Shown piece by piece: positions 47,211 through 59,544 of a stretch of DNA of 64,000 nt; the first letter of the stretch is position 1; the number at the start of each line of letters is the position of its first letter. The DNA comes from Sambucus nigra (taxonomy: Eukaryota; Streptophyta; Magnoliopsida; Dipsacales; Adoxaceae): NCBI GenBank assembly GCA_949130495.1, contig OX422211.1:336320504-336384503 (forward strand), given 5' to 3'. The notes under the pieces were generated by a model. The model saw nothing but the letters and a program-made list of their open reading frames with translations. It was not told the DNA's origin and did not search any database. Made by a program: the position numbers and the translations under genes.

Positions 47211-47530
47211 AAACTTCCATTTCCCTTCTCATATCCAGGAAATGTATTTAAAAACCAATTCATTATCATGAATTGCTTTAATAAATCATATACCTTTTCA
47301 AAAGCCAGTTTTATTATCATAAAATGCTTTTCCTTATCAAATATCCCATTTCCCTTTTTATACTCAGGAAATGTATTCAAAGACATTTTCATTATCATAA
47401 AAATGCTTTGATCATAACATATGCTTCCACATCCCTTCTTCCATCCGGGAAGTGTTACCGAAGCCAATTTAAATATAACCCATTTCCCTTCCTATATCCA
47501 GGAAATGTAATTAAAGAAAATCCATTATTA
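47211..47530 (-). repeat. tandem repeat tract in Y 3' LTR
   Basis: About five worn copies of a unit of 50-90 bp containing CCATTTCCCTTC, CCAGGAAATGTA, TTCATTATCAT and AATGCTTT. The Y 5' LTR has the same tract at 53072-53391. Confidence 0.75.
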
Positions 47531-48244
47531 TGAACTGCTTTAATAAACGCGTTCTAAGACCGCCCGTCCGGATTTCTCCACTGTGCGCGCCCCTAAATGG
47601 CTATCATCTTCCAGGGCCTCCAAGACAACCTGGGATCCTATATCGAAACACGTCGGGAAGCGGCCATGAGCCTGCGTGGTAGCCAAGACCACACCCGGAA
47701 TCTCCCTACCCCCGCAGAAAAATATACAACCATAAGCGCTCCCATGGCCTAGGACTATATCCACCCTGCATCATTAGCCAGGGGGCTTCACCATACGAAC
47801 GCAACTTCCCTTATGATAGCGATTTAGAGAGGTGTGTAATCCATATTTTATTAATTATGAAAACATTTATTTTTCCATTTTGAAAATATTCATTTATATA
47901 TTTTCAAAATCATTTCCATCATCATATATATACCTAAAACACACAGTATATACATATCCTATATATTCTTCCTAGAATATATTTATACGGCCATAGTGGC
48001 CTATAGCATCTAGCGATGACCAAATATCCCAAAGATTCCCTCCAGGAATCGTAATCATGCATTCATAGTTGCATGATTCTAAATCCAAAGTATTCCTTAC
48101 TTTGTTCAATACTAATTACCTCAATCATCTCTTAAAGGTTTATTTATCCTCAAAACCCTTATTTAGGAATCCCCATAAAAATCCTAAATGGTAATTCAAC
48201 TCCCCATACTCTTAAAGGGAGAAAACTAGAAATTCTGGCCTAAG

Positions 48245-48444
48245 CGAATCGATTCGCCCCTTTAGCGAATCGATTCGGGTGGGCGAATCGATTCGGTTCC
48301 CAATCCGAATCGATTCGGAAAGTATTCTGCAAACAGGTCTGTAAATGGCGAATCGATTCGGTCTGTACCCGAATCGATTCGGCCCATTGCAGAAACCCAA
48401 TTCCCCTTAGGCGAATCGATTCGGCCTGTACCCGAATCGATTCG
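48245..48444 (-). repeat. CGAATCGATTCG palindrome cluster, Y 3' LTR
   Basis: Eight exact copies of the 12-bp palindrome start at 48245, 48266, 48284, 48306, 48349, 48370, 48412 and 48433. Confidence 0.97.
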
Positions 48445-49693
48445 GCCTGTTCGAGGGTCACAGTTTGGGCGATTTCTCAAACTCCAAAATACCCAAAAAT
48501 CAATCCAAATTCATTTTCATGGTTTCTACTCTACACCAAAAATCATCCCAAACATCTACACAATAGTTTCTAGCCTTTATTTTTCCAATTTCCGATTTGA
48601 TTTCCGAGTTGGTACTTTCAACCCGGAGCTGTCATCTTGTAAAAATCATATAAAATCGTAGAAAAATCAGAAAAATACGCGGTCGGCGCCCACGCGACCG
48701 TATTGAAAAGATCTACAACTTTCGTGTTTTGACGAAAGCTAAATCAATTCTTTTCCTAGTCAAAAATGACCCTAAAGGCTGCGGGTTACTATTCATCACC
48801 TTCTTCGAGAAGGTTTCAGCCATTAAAGCTTCTCCCAAGCTTTTGACGCGTCACCCAACGTCCTACAACCTCAACCAACTACAAATACACCTATATTAAG
48901 GGTTCTAAACATCCTAGAACCCGGAATCACCAATAAATTTCAATTAAAACCTAAGTTTCTCCAATTTACCATTTTTAGGGGTTTATTCGTTTTAACTCCC
49001 AAAAACCCGTTTTATCCACGAATACCCAACCCAAAATCATTAGGGTTTGTTATACCAACAATGATATGAGATATTTATGCATAAAAACAAATAAAGCAAG
49101 TAAACACTTGCCTCGTGGATAAAATCCGACGACCTCGAGCCGAATCCCGCGGAGGCTGGCCGGAATCTCCCCCTTTTTTCCTCTTTTCTTCCTCCTCTCT
49201 CTCTTCTCTCTCTTTCTCTTCTTTTCTTTCTCTTTTGCTCCCTCTCTTCCTCTTTATATATAGAGAAAAGGGTTTTAACCCTTTAAAACCCAAAAACGAC
49301 TCGTTTACCCAATTACGAGTTACTTTTACCTCTAAAATTACCCGAAACTCATTTTCGACAATCGGACACTCTTTTCCGACTATCTCGGCCATTCCGAGAA
49401 TTATGGCGCAGTCGAAATTCCCATCCGAGGTACTTGACCGCAAATCACTATTCCAACACAAAATAATTAAATGCGGTGTTCTACTCAAAATCTCACTTCT
49501 TTTGTCGCTATACTCCGTGGCGACATATAAATAAAATATCTCGACCTATATGGTCCCAAAATAATTTATAACACCCTTCGAAAATCATTAAATCCTCGAA
49601 AATCCCAGAAATCACTATTTCGAGAAATTCTCCAAATTCCAAATTATACTTAATTATGGGATTTAATCGTCTCCAAAAGGGCGGGTTATTACA

Positions 49694-49709
49694 TACTCCC
49701 CCCCTTACA
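49694..49709 (-). other. polypurine tract of Y
   Basis: On the element strand GTAAGGGGGGGGAGTA directly before TGTAATAACCCG. Preceded by TTCGAGGACGAAATTTTG. Confidence 0.92.
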
Positions 49710-50248
49710 ACAAAATTTCGTCCTCGAAATTCAGATGTAACTTGCACCCTCTAACTAGGATTACTACAAATCCTAAAACCTCAAGGAAAAAGATACTAAC
49801 CTAATGGTTCCTAAACATACACTATGCGGCTACCGCAATCATAAAGTGACTCTAATACGTCACTTAATACCCATCCTCTAAAATGCCTCTTGGCATGGAT
49901 TTCAATCTCGTGTACTACTCTTATCTTAACTAGGCGGTATATCAAACCACCTTACCAAGGTGCCCATACACCTTTCTAACTTGTGCATATCAGCACATAC
50001 ATTACGAACGTCTGACACGCATCACTCTCTCCCAATAAGGATCTCCTTTCCTCGGTGTAATACTCATCTATGGGTCCTCCGAACCCGCGCATTTCAATAT
50101 TCCTAACCTCGGCGCTGCTAATACTAGTGAACCTATATCCTAAAAATGCTACGATCTATGCGTTACCCTACCTATTCGAAACTAATATAGTCCTAAGTAT
50201 GTCCCTAGTGCCCAAGGCCTCTCCCAACTCCCGACAAGTGCTTGGTTT

Positions 50249-50308
50249 CATGCGTGGGACGTCTCGCCAAGGCGAAATCCAAACAAGGAACCCTCCCGTT
50301 ACACTACT
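50249..50308 (-). repeat. shared module, Y interior copy 1
   Basis: GCGTGGGACGTCTCGCC, GGCGAAATCCAAACAAGG, then a C-rich block and TACACTACT. The stem-like GCCAAGGC replaces GCAAAGC. Confidence 0.85.
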
Positions 50309-50744
50309 CCCTCGCGTAGTCCGTCATCGAGATATAACGACCCAAGGCACAGAAGCGGGACGTCCTAAATCCTACTAGGCTAGCCTATGAACGCATTCTT
50401 ACTATCTTATCCTTCCGCCCATACAGAAGGAAACCTAACTAATCAAGTGCCCACTTTCTGTGGAAAGTGTCACGAACATAATACCCAAAATGTAGCTCCT
50501 CAAAACTTGCCTTTTCATTAAGGCCTGACTATTGTCCTCAAATCAATTCTCTAAGTCCAACCTCACCCACCCATTTGTGGCGAAGGGACCACTTTAGTGC
50601 TTCTCCATAGCACAATATTTCCATAAGTATATTAACATTATGTGGTTCGTAGCCTATAGTGGTTCATCCACACTATAAGACCTTTCCACAAGATCAACAT
50701 CCTTGCATCCCATAATAGCTCCACACTCCCGACGCCGTTAAGAG

Positions 50745-50798
50745 TCATGTGTGGAGTGTCTCGCAAAGCGAAATCCAAACAAGGAACCCCTCCACACA
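50745..50798 (-). repeat. shared module, Y interior copy 2
   Basis: Core GTGTCTCGCAAAGCGAAAT and CCAAACAAGGAACCCC identical to the LTR copy; flanks differ (TGTGTGGA / TCCACACA), forming an extra inverted repeat around the core. Confidence 0.85.
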
Positions 50799-51882
50799 TT
50801 AACCCTTGACTTCGTTGGTTGTGGAGTTCAGTCATTTCAACATGCAATCGGGATAACCCTATCCCCTAATCCAACAAAAGGTGATATGAACTCCTATCTC
50901 TAACTAAGAGTCATACCACCCTGCGCTCGCACTCGTTCCTAAGTCCTTGCGCAAACTAATATTGAGCTAAATCTTATCGCTCAACAACGATTCTGTGGGC
51001 CTCAAATTATATCTATAAGGTTGCCACATATACCACCCAAAATAAGGAAGCCTCTGCTCATCGAGGTTCCATAAATCCATAATAGCAAAGGTGTACTCAA
51101 CCTGTATCAAGGTGAGACACCAGAATAACAACTTGTTCCCTCCAAGAACTGCGGACACGATAGACTTGCCATTATTAGCCTTATATCGCTCCGTTACACC
51201 ATATACCGTATACGTATATATACAAAATATAAGCACCCGCCTCTATGGCGAATGAAGGGAAATAAAATTCCGCTATTGAGGAAAACACATAGTCATACAT
51301 TAAAATGTTATCGAGACCGCCACAACTCAAAATACACACACGAGTCTAGGGCTAACTAATACCGCGACTATATCTAGTCACGCCAAATACTCACACCATA
51401 TACCTCTGCTGAACCTTAGGCGAATAATTCCCAAAGCTGAATTCTTCTCATCCTGCTGATTCATGGGGACTCACGGTTAGAACTATCCGTAAGATCCTTT
51501 TGGAATCCTTATCTCCACGGGGTAATCCAACTTTAGTACCACACTCTATTACGGCGGCACTATGGTACTCGTAACTACTATGCTTTAGTAGTCATTGACA
51601 AAATTCTTAACAATTACCATAGAGAGAGTGACCTCTACTAAGGTACTCATCCCAACCTTCTGCCAGCTGCACCAGCTAAGCCTCACCTCCTACTGCCATC
51701 CAAGCTCCGCACACGATTTTTAAACGAGCACGCAAAAGATTTCTATAATCTCATAATATGGAAGGAGAACGAAATCTCACAAGAGATATTAACAATCCTA
51801 ATCCTGGGGCTCTATACAAATCGAGAGCAACGCTGAAAGCGTAGTACGTCCGCACAGATTCCTAAAGACACTAGAACCTGAT

Positions 51883-51894
51883 GCTCTGATACCA
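51883..51894 (-). other. primer-binding site of Y
   Basis: TGGTATCAGAGC on the element strand, two bases from the 5' LTR; followed by ATCAGGTTCTAGTGTCTTTA, as in X. Confidence 0.92.
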
Positions 51895-52658
51895 TCTGTA
51901 ACAACCCGCCTAATAAGATACCGGGCGATCACTCCAATATTAAATTAAAACAGGCGTTTCATATGGATCATTCTTAGCATCACTGTCGAAAATCCAATTA
52001 ATTACTAATATCCTATTAGGTGGCCGTTAAAAACTTTTATCTAACTACTCTTTTTAGCGCACAAATTAAAACATTCACAATTAAATGCGTAATGAACTGA
52101 AATAGAAAAGAAAATAACTAAAATAACCGAACACTCGGTCCAAATAATACAACCATATCGAATGATGTACTGAAAGAATAAATAAATGCAATTGAGCCAT
52201 TGGCTCGAGTGTTTATACAATAACTCCTATCTAGAGTACAAGGAAAGAAACGTCTACCGATAACCTGCAAGCATCCACAGCTGCTGCAGCAGACGTCTGA
52301 CTCGAAAGAGTTCCCATCCAGGCGTCCCTGTGTCTGGACACCTATATATATACAGTATAGAGAAAGAAAGGAGAGTAGATAAACGGGTCAGGGCCCGAAT
52401 GTTTAGAAAATATTTTGCAAGTGCATAAATGCTTTATTTTTAGAAAAATAGTTTTATCTCATATTTAAATTGGTATCGCACTCTCGTGAGATACCCCTCA
52501 CCTCTCCCCTAACAGTGCACCCCTAACGCATCCCTATAAACCTCCTAGTCAAGCTACCCTGCTAAACTAATCTAATACCCAACCACTATCTAACCTAGAT
52601 AGTCAAACAGATGTACTAAGGGCTAAACTTCACTTTAATCTCGACGCTATGCCATGTT

Positions 52659-52917
52659 CGTGCGTGGGGTGTCTCGCGAAGCGAAATCCAAACAAGGAAC
52701 CCCCCCCCGATACACTACTATGCAGCAAGGTCGATCTTTGAGATCCGCCAGTCCCTCAGTACAGAAAGATATATAATATATATACCATAACATTTAATAA
52801 TATAAGAGCACTAAGGATTAAACTTCTCCCCAGTCTCAACACTGTGCCATATTCGTGCGTGGGGTGTCTCGCAAAGCGAAATCCAAACAAGGAACCCCCC
52901 CGATACACTACTATGCG
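52659..52917 (-). repeat. shared module, two copies in Y 5' LTR
   Basis: Copies at 52659-52721 and 52853-52917, matching those of the 3' LTR. Confidence 0.9.
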
Positions 52918-53071
52918 GCACAGTCGATCGTCGGGATTCATTAGACCCTCGGCACCCAGTTTATACATATACATACATCTACAATATACTTCCGGATAAT
53001 ATAAATATCTCCCGGACTGAGGATTTCTTGATATATAAAGTATTTATAAATACTTATCCTTTTCATTTCAA

Positions 53072-53391
53072 AAACTTCCATTTCCCTTCTCATATCCAGG
53101 AAATGTATTTAAAAACCAATTCATTATCATGAATTGCTTTAATAAATCATATACCTTTTCAAAAGCCAGTTTTATTATCATAAAATGCTTTTCCTTATCA
53201 AATATCCCATTTCCCTTTTTATACTCAGGAAATGTATTCAAAGACATTTTCATTATCATAAAAATGCTTTGATCATAACATATGCTTCCACATCCCTTCT
53301 TCCATCCGGGAAGTGTTACCGAAGCCAATTTAAATACAACCCATTTCCCTTCCTATATCCAGGAAATGTAATTAAAGAAAATCCATTATTA
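53072..53391 (-). repeat. tandem repeat tract in Y 5' LTR
   Basis: Counterpart of 47211-47530. Confidence 0.75.
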
Positions 53392-54105
53392 TGAACTGCT
53401 TTAATAAACGCGTTCTAAGACCGCCCGTCCGGATTTCTCCACTGTGCGCGCCCCTAAATGGATATCATCTTCCAGGGCCTCCAAGACAACCTGGGATCCT
53501 ATATCGAAACACGTCGGGAAGCGGCCATGAGCCTGCGTGGTAGCCAAGACCACACCCGGAATCTCCCTACCCCCGCAGAAAAATATACAACCATAAGCGC
53601 TCCCATGGCCTAGGACTATATCCACCCTGCATCATTAGCCAGGGGGCTTCACCATACGAACGCAACTTCCCTTATGATAGCGATTTAGAGAGGTGTGTAA
53701 TCCATATTTTATTAATTATGAAAACATTTATTTTTCCATTTTGAAAATATTCATTTATATATTTTCAAAATCATTTCCATCATCATATATATACCTAAAA
53801 CACACAGTATATACATATCCTATATATTCTTCCTAGAATATATTTATACGGCCATAGTGGCCTATAGCATCTAGCGATGACCAAATATCCCAAAGATTCC
53901 CTCCAGGAATCGTAATCATGCATTCATAGTTGCATGATTCTAAATCCAAAGTATTCCTTACTTTGTTCAATACTAATTACCTCAATCATCTCTTAAAGGT
54001 TTATTTATCCTCAAAACCCTTATTTAGGAATCCCCATAAAAACCCTAAATGGTAATTCAACTCCCCATACTCTTAAAGGGAGAAAACTAGAAATTCTAGC
54101 CTAAG

Positions 54106-54305
54106 CGAATCGATTCGCCCCTTTAGCGAATCGATTCGGGTGGGCGAATCGATTCGGTTCCCAATCCGAATCGATTCGGAAAGTATTCTGCAAACAGGTC
54201 TGTAAATGGCGAATCGATTCTGTCTGTACCCGAATCGATTCGGCCCATTGCAGAAACCCAATTCCCCTTAGGCGAATCGATTCGGCCTGTACCCGAATCG
54301 ATTCG
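54106..54305 (-). repeat. CGAATCGATTCG palindrome cluster, Y 5' LTR
   Basis: Seven exact copies and one with a terminal change (GATTCT). Confidence 0.95.
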
Positions 54306-55113
54306 GCCTGTTCGAGGGTCACAGTTTGGGCGATTTCTCAAACTTCAAAATACCTAAAAATCAATCCAAATTCATTTTCATGGTTTCTACTCTACACCAA
54401 AAATCATCCCAAACATCTACACAATAGTTTCTAGCCTTTATTTTTCCAATTTCCGATTTGATTTCCGAGTTGGTACTTTCAACCCGGAGCTGTCATCTTG
54501 TAAAAATCATATAAAATCGTAGAAAAATCAGAAAAATACGCGGTTGGCGCCCACGTGACCATATCGAAAAGATCTACAACTTTCGTGTTTTGACCTAAAG
54601 CTAAATCAATTCTTTTTCTAGTCAAAAATGACCCTAAAGGCTGCGGGTTACTATTCATCACCTTCTTCGAGAAGGTTTCAGCCATTAAAGCTTCTCCCAA
54701 GCTTTTGACGCGTCACCCAACGTCCTACAACCTCAACCAACTACAAATACACCTATATTAAGGGTTATAAACATCCTAGAACCCGGAATCACCAATAAAT
54801 TTCAATTAAAACCTAAGTTTCTACAATTTACCATTTTTAGGGGTTTATTCGTTTTAACTCCCAAAAACCCGTTTTATCCACGAATACCCAACCCAAAATC
54901 ATTAGGGTTTGTTATACCAACAATGATATGAGATATTTATGCATAAAAACAAATAAAGCAAGTAAACACTTGCCTCGTGGATAAAATCCGACGACCTCGA
55001 GCCGAATCCCGCGGAGGCTGGCCGGAATCTCCCCCTTTTTTCCTCTTTTCTTCCTCCTCTCTCTCTTCTCTCTCTTTCTCTTCTTTTCTTTCTCTTTTTC
55101 TCCCTCTCTTCCT

Positions 55114-55126
55114 CTTTATATATAGA
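55114..55126 (-). promoter_or_regulatory. candidate TATA box of Y 5' LTR
   Basis: CTCTATATATAAAG on the element strand, just upstream of the GA-rich tract, 400-440 bp into the LTR. The right place and sequence for a retrotransposon promoter; not proven. Confidence 0.5.
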
Positions 55127-55555
55127 GAAAATGGTTTTAACCCTTTAAAACCCAAAAACGACTCGTTTACCCAATTACGAGTTACTTTTACCTCTAAAAT
55201 TACCCGAAACTCATTTTCGACAATCGGACACTCTTTTCCGACTATCTCGGCCATTCCGAGAATTATGGCGCAGTCGAAATTCCCATCCGAGGTACTTGAC
55301 CGCAAATCACTATTCCAACACAAAATAATTAAATGCGGTGTTCTACTCAAAATCTCACTTCTTTTGTCGCTATACTCCGTGGCGACATATAAATAAAATA
55401 TCTCGACCTATATGGTCCCAAAATAATTTATAACACCCTTCGAAAATCATTAAATCCTCGAAAATCCCAGAAATCACTATTTCGAGAAATTCTCCAAATT
55501 CCAAATTATACTTAATTATGGGATTTAATCGTCTCCAAAAGGGCGGGTTATTACA

Positions 55556-56480
55556 AACACTTCTCTTTTTATGTGCCTCTAATATTTTAGGCTCTTTTAT
55601 GCAAATAACAGCTTTTAATGCAAAGAATATTTTTATCTTTCGTAGTCCCTTTCCATTTCTTAACATATAATAATATTTTTTAGAAAAATAAATGAAATTC
55701 AGGCAATGGTTCTTACATGCACAACTTATCTCTTTTTCACATTTGGATCGTTATTAAGAGGAATTGAGATAAGAATGTTATATTCAATAAATGACAAGTA
55801 CAATGTTCAAACAAATTCGTACGCGGGTTCAATAAAGGTGACAAGGAGTCTAACATGTACATTGTAATCATTAATGACCAGTGTAATTAATCCACACATT
55901 ATTAAGCACACTGTTGAAATAAAGTTATGCCTCAAAACATTACGAAAAAGTCACGTGGATGAATGGAATGAATGAGTGATTTGAATATCTTAAATCTTCA
56001 TACATATACGGAGAAAAAGAAAATAGAAAGCACTTTTTTTCTTTTTCAATTTTTAATCAAAAATAATTTGTTTTTAACCTTTTCTTCTTTTTCATAAAAA
56101 AATCAAAAATCTTTTTGTATTTTTTGAAATATTTCCAGAGAAACAAAGATCTTTTTGTATTTTTTTATAAAAAAAAGAAAACATATAAATTTATAATGAT
56201 AATACAATCACGCAATAGGAATATAAGATGAGAACATGATAAACATCCTGCACTAGATATAAGTCTCAACCTTCATCATTAGGGCCAGAGGAGTTCTCCT
56301 GAGGAGATGACATCTTGTGACATTCCTCCATAAATTATTGTGAAGTCTTGGCTAAATACTTTACTTGATCTCGAAAACTAGTAAAATCTCTATGATGATG
56401 TGCGGGAGCATGTGGAGTAACATGTGTAGGAGCACATGTGGGAACTTATGTAGGAACTCATGTGGGAACTTACCAGAGAA
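55556..56480 (-). other. copia B region right of Y
   Basis: Resumes copy B after the target duplication; collinear with 7990-8890 of copy A (AAATAACAGCTTTTAATGC block, AGAACATGATAAACATCC block). Confidence 0.7.
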
Positions 56481-57101
56481 CATATGTATGATAAACTCTC
56501 CCTAACTTAAAATAAAAAAACTCTCTAAGCTAACCTTTTTGTTTGCAATGGGAACAAAAATAAACAGGCTTGGGTCCACCTTGCTCAAAACATCTAGGAC
56601 GATCTCTCCTAAATGGGTTAGGTTTCCTCGGTTGGTTAGGACCAGGGCCATAAGGATCTAACACAAATTCGAAAATCGAATCCGGTGCAACATGGGAAGT
56701 GGATGCCCATCATAAACTACTCCTTACCTCTTAAAGTTACTTACTGAGGGACCGAGGAGCATCTTTCCAACCTTCTTAGATATGTCATATAAAGTGATCT
56801 TGGCTTTTCGAGCATGTTCAAGATCACTCATGAGTTGGGATACACGGGGTTCAAGTTTCTCACGAGTCTCCAATGAAGCTAGAAGATCTTTCGTATGACT
56901 AGCCACGGTGTTGATCAAGTCAGTATTTTCCCTACCTAAAATAATTAACTACTCACACAAAGAAATTTCCATCTTCTCGAGTTGACTCACCAACGCCTCA
57001 CACTCTTTCAAGACATTCACCTCCTTCTCCAACTTTGACACCCTAATAGACAAATCTTTATTAATACTTTTCATTTTTAAAGCCTCGGTGTAAATATCAC
57101 T
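56481..57101 (-). pseudogene. copia gag C-terminal part (copy B)
   Basis: Minus strand: coiled coil (INTVASHTKDLLASLET, LEPRVSQLMSDLEHA), KMLLGPSVSNFKR, YDG, then in another frame PRCFEQGGPKPVYFC and SHCKQKG, the second knuckle with its histidine replaced by a stop (TGxLRE). It matches 8890-9396 of copy A but stops being homologous at about 57101, where the LTR of element C begins. It was therefore probably cut by insertion of C, and the rest of B may lie beyond the window. Confidence 0.75.
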
Positions 57102-58026
57102 TGTGAGGACATGTTCTATAAATGTCCAGGGTAGTATCTAGGCATTTCTGTTTTATCTTAGACTCTAGAATATATGTCGCATACCGCTACAGTCGGCTCA
57201 TCTCAGCATGATCATATTTTAACGGCCTCAATTTTAATTATGTATTTCACATATCCATCATCACCAACATCGTACGTCGTGCCTATTACCTTTAATCTTG
57301 TGTTCGTGGTAACGTTTTCCAGTTCATAAGGGTCCATATACAGAAGCTGATAGAAATCAAAAATCGGACCAATTTGGCCCTATAGGAAAATGAAATGGTC
57401 CATCCCATTAAAACTCTCTGCTAAGTTTTATCTACCAAACCGATCCGATTATCCTTTTCGAACCAGTTCGACGAGCCTCAGAAAAATTCGACGTCCAGAT
57501 TCTTTACGTTCTTATAAAATCCATCTTCGGGGATGTTTTCATTTAAGACTTTGGAGGAAACATTTATGAGACCTAATATATCAAGTCTTCACCTTTTATC
57601 AAGCCCAAACACTTTGAGATTCACAAACACTCAAAATTACATGTGTGAATCGTTTGAAGCCTACATACCCACATCTGTGGAGCATTTTGTGTTGAGAAAG
57701 GGTTATTTACACTGCTGACCTTGGAGTGTCACATGGGAAGCTCTTGCTGACGACAACGAATCGGTGTCCGAGGGTCTTCGTTTGTCAATTTGTATTTCTC
57801 TATGTATAAAAGTGTTTATTAATCATATTGAAATAAAAAGGTTTTGCCCCTTTCGGGGATTTTTCCTCATTTTTTATGTGTGATTGAACATTCCATGATT
57901 TGATTGTGTTTATTTATTAATCAATCACCTTTAGATGCATGACCTAGGTGTGTGTTTATATCTGCATAATTAAAAACTGGATTTAATTAAATGGTTTTCT
58001 CTGGTTGAACAAATAGCGCACTCTCA
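57102..58026 (+). repeat. C 5' LTR
   Basis: About 925 bp, TGTGAGGACATG to GCACTCTCA, followed by the primer site. The last 200 bp (TTTTGCCCCTTTCGGGGATT; TTTAATTAAATGG) resemble the A/B LTR on its own strand. The left edge rests on where homology of B stops, so it is provisional. Confidence 0.6.
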
Positions 58027-58029
58027 AAT

Positions 58030-58042
58030 TGGTATTAGAGCC
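58030..58042 (+). other. primer-binding site of C
   Basis: TGGTATTAGAGCC, initiator tRNA-Met type with one C to T change, four bases after the LTR end. Confidence 0.85.
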
Positions 58043-58135
58043 ATTACACAATTTCACCGTGTAATTTTCTATAAAGTTTTCTTTCTGAATATCAAGTTTT
58101 TAAAAAATTGATTTTTAGAAAAGGCGATTGTTCAA

Positions 58136-59510
58136 ATGGAAAAATCATTTAGTAAAATTCCAATTTTTGATGGGTCTAACTACACATACTGGAAAGCCCG
58201 TATGAAATCCTCCCTTAAATCCATTGATGAACATGTGTGGATTCTTGTTGAAGATGGGTGGACACTCCCAGCATCACTGGTGAAAACGTGACAACTTTAA
58301 AATATGTGGCTCAATGGACGGAGGATGAATTTAAATGGTCTACGTATAATTCTAAATGACTTAGTTCCATTTCGGTATCTGTTACTCCAGATGAGTTTCG
58401 ACGTATAATGACGTGTACCACGTCTAAAGAAGCATGGGATGTCCTATAACTTACCCATGAAGGAATTAATGCTGTTAAAGAGACAAAATTGGAAAAATTT
58501 AACAACTCAGTTTGAAACAATTACCATGTTGGAATCTGAATGCTTTGATAAATTTTACACTCGTTTATCTGATATAGTTAATACTAGTTTCAACCTTGGT
58601 GAACACATCCCTAATGCGAGAGTTGTTAAAAAGATATTACATTCCTTGCCTAAGAGTTTCATCCCGAAAGTCACAGTATTAAATTCTTTAGGAAACTTGA
58701 AATCACTTAAATTAGAAGAATTAGTAGGTGATCTTCAAACCTATGAAATATACATGTTTCCTAAAGTTGTTAAAGCAAAAGATAAAGGAATTTCACTTAA
58801 GGCCCAAGCTAAAAAGAATTTTGAGTCAGCTAGGAGGAGGGTAGAATCGTCTAAACGGAGTGAGAAAAATACTTCAGATTCTGATTTTGACTTTGATTTA
58901 GATGATTTAGCTTTGTTTTCGAAGAATTTTAAGAAATTTCGCAAGTTATAAAATAGTGGCAAGTTTATTGATAAAAAAGAAATTTGAGAAAAGTAAAAAT
59001 GTCAAGAATTTTGAAAAAGAAAAGAAAGACGCCCCTAAGAGATACGAAGAAAGATGCTGTGAGTGTGACGGTAAAGGTTATATAGCTTTTGAGTGTGTTA
59101 CAAGGCTGAACAGACTAGCCAAAGAAAAGGGAAAATCTATTCTAAATGCTACCCTGAGTGACGATAGTGAGGTCGAGTCGGTGGATTCATGAGAAGAATC
59201 ACTGCATGAGTGCAACTTCAACGCATTCATGGCTAGCCACAAAATAGATTATGACTCACCTCACGACGATGAGGATGCCTCTTTACATGGAGACCTCGAC
59301 ACTGAGAGTGAGAGAGAGTATGCGTGAGTAAGAGAGAGAGTGACCTTAGTTACGCTTATGCTGATTTATATGTTGATTCTTTTAAAACCAAAAAGCGTGA
59401 TAAAAGCTTAGTTCTTAGGATTGCAGCGTTACAGAAAGAGTTAGGAGATGTGAGAGAGAGTGAGTGAGTCCTCCTTGTGCACTGCTTTGAGAGAGAGAGT
59501 TTGTTTATGA

Positions 59511-59544
<34 letters not shown>

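Larger units (their letters stand above)
46037..49693 (-). repeat. Y 3' LTR
   Basis: 3,657 bp. Contents on plus coordinates: two module copies, an 80-90 bp repeat tract (47211-47530), palindrome cluster (48245-48444), hairpin (49096-49111), a pyrimidine tract (49165-49250) and a TATA-like TTTATATATAGAG (49252-49264). Confidence 0.95.
49710..51882 (-). other. Y interior, non-coding
   Basis: 2.2 kb. The longest open frames (about 100 codons) show no known domain. Two module copies lie here (50249-50308 and 50745-50798). On the element strand the stretch 51240-50990 has faint similarity to the X interior near 24780-24870 (shared TATGGA-TTATGG text), so it may be a remnant of the same gag region. 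Confidence 0.7.
46037..55555 (-). mobile_element. element Y: young LARD-like LTR retrotransposon
   Basis: 9,519 bp with target duplication AACAC (46032-46036 and 55556-55560). Two LTRs of 3,657 and 3,659 bp (46037-49693 and 51897-55555), TGTAACAACCCGCC to GGGCGGGTTATTACA, flank a 2.2 kb interior. The primer site by the right LTR and the purine tract by the left LTR place it on the minus strand. The LTRs differ at about 29 sites by eye, roughly 0.8%, so it inserted recently. The interior has no recognisable gag or pol, so it depends on helper proteins. Long LTRs with a non-coding interior define LARD elements. The LTR, primer flank and purine tract relate it to X. Confidence 0.95.
51897..55555 (-). 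repeat. Y 5' LTR
   Basis: 3,659 bp, same contents as the 3' LTR shifted by 5,860-5,862 bp. Differences are mostly single bases; one cytosine-run length change lies near 52700. Confidence 0.95.

Noticed and set aside
48212..48480. Overlapping open frames rich in ESIR, NRF and RIDS
   Set aside because: Products of the CGAATCGATTCG array in three frames; no start context or conservation pattern of a protein.
49075..49534. Open frames of about 138 codons on both strands, repeated at 54937-55396
   Set aside because: They cross the LTR pyrimidine tract; both strands being open and identical in both LTRs fits low-complexity DNA rather than a gene.
46037..55555. Two nearly identical 3.66 kb blocks as an assembly duplication or segmental duplication
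   Set aside because: TG...CA ends, a 5-bp target duplication, primer site and purine tract at the right places show they are the LTRs of one element.
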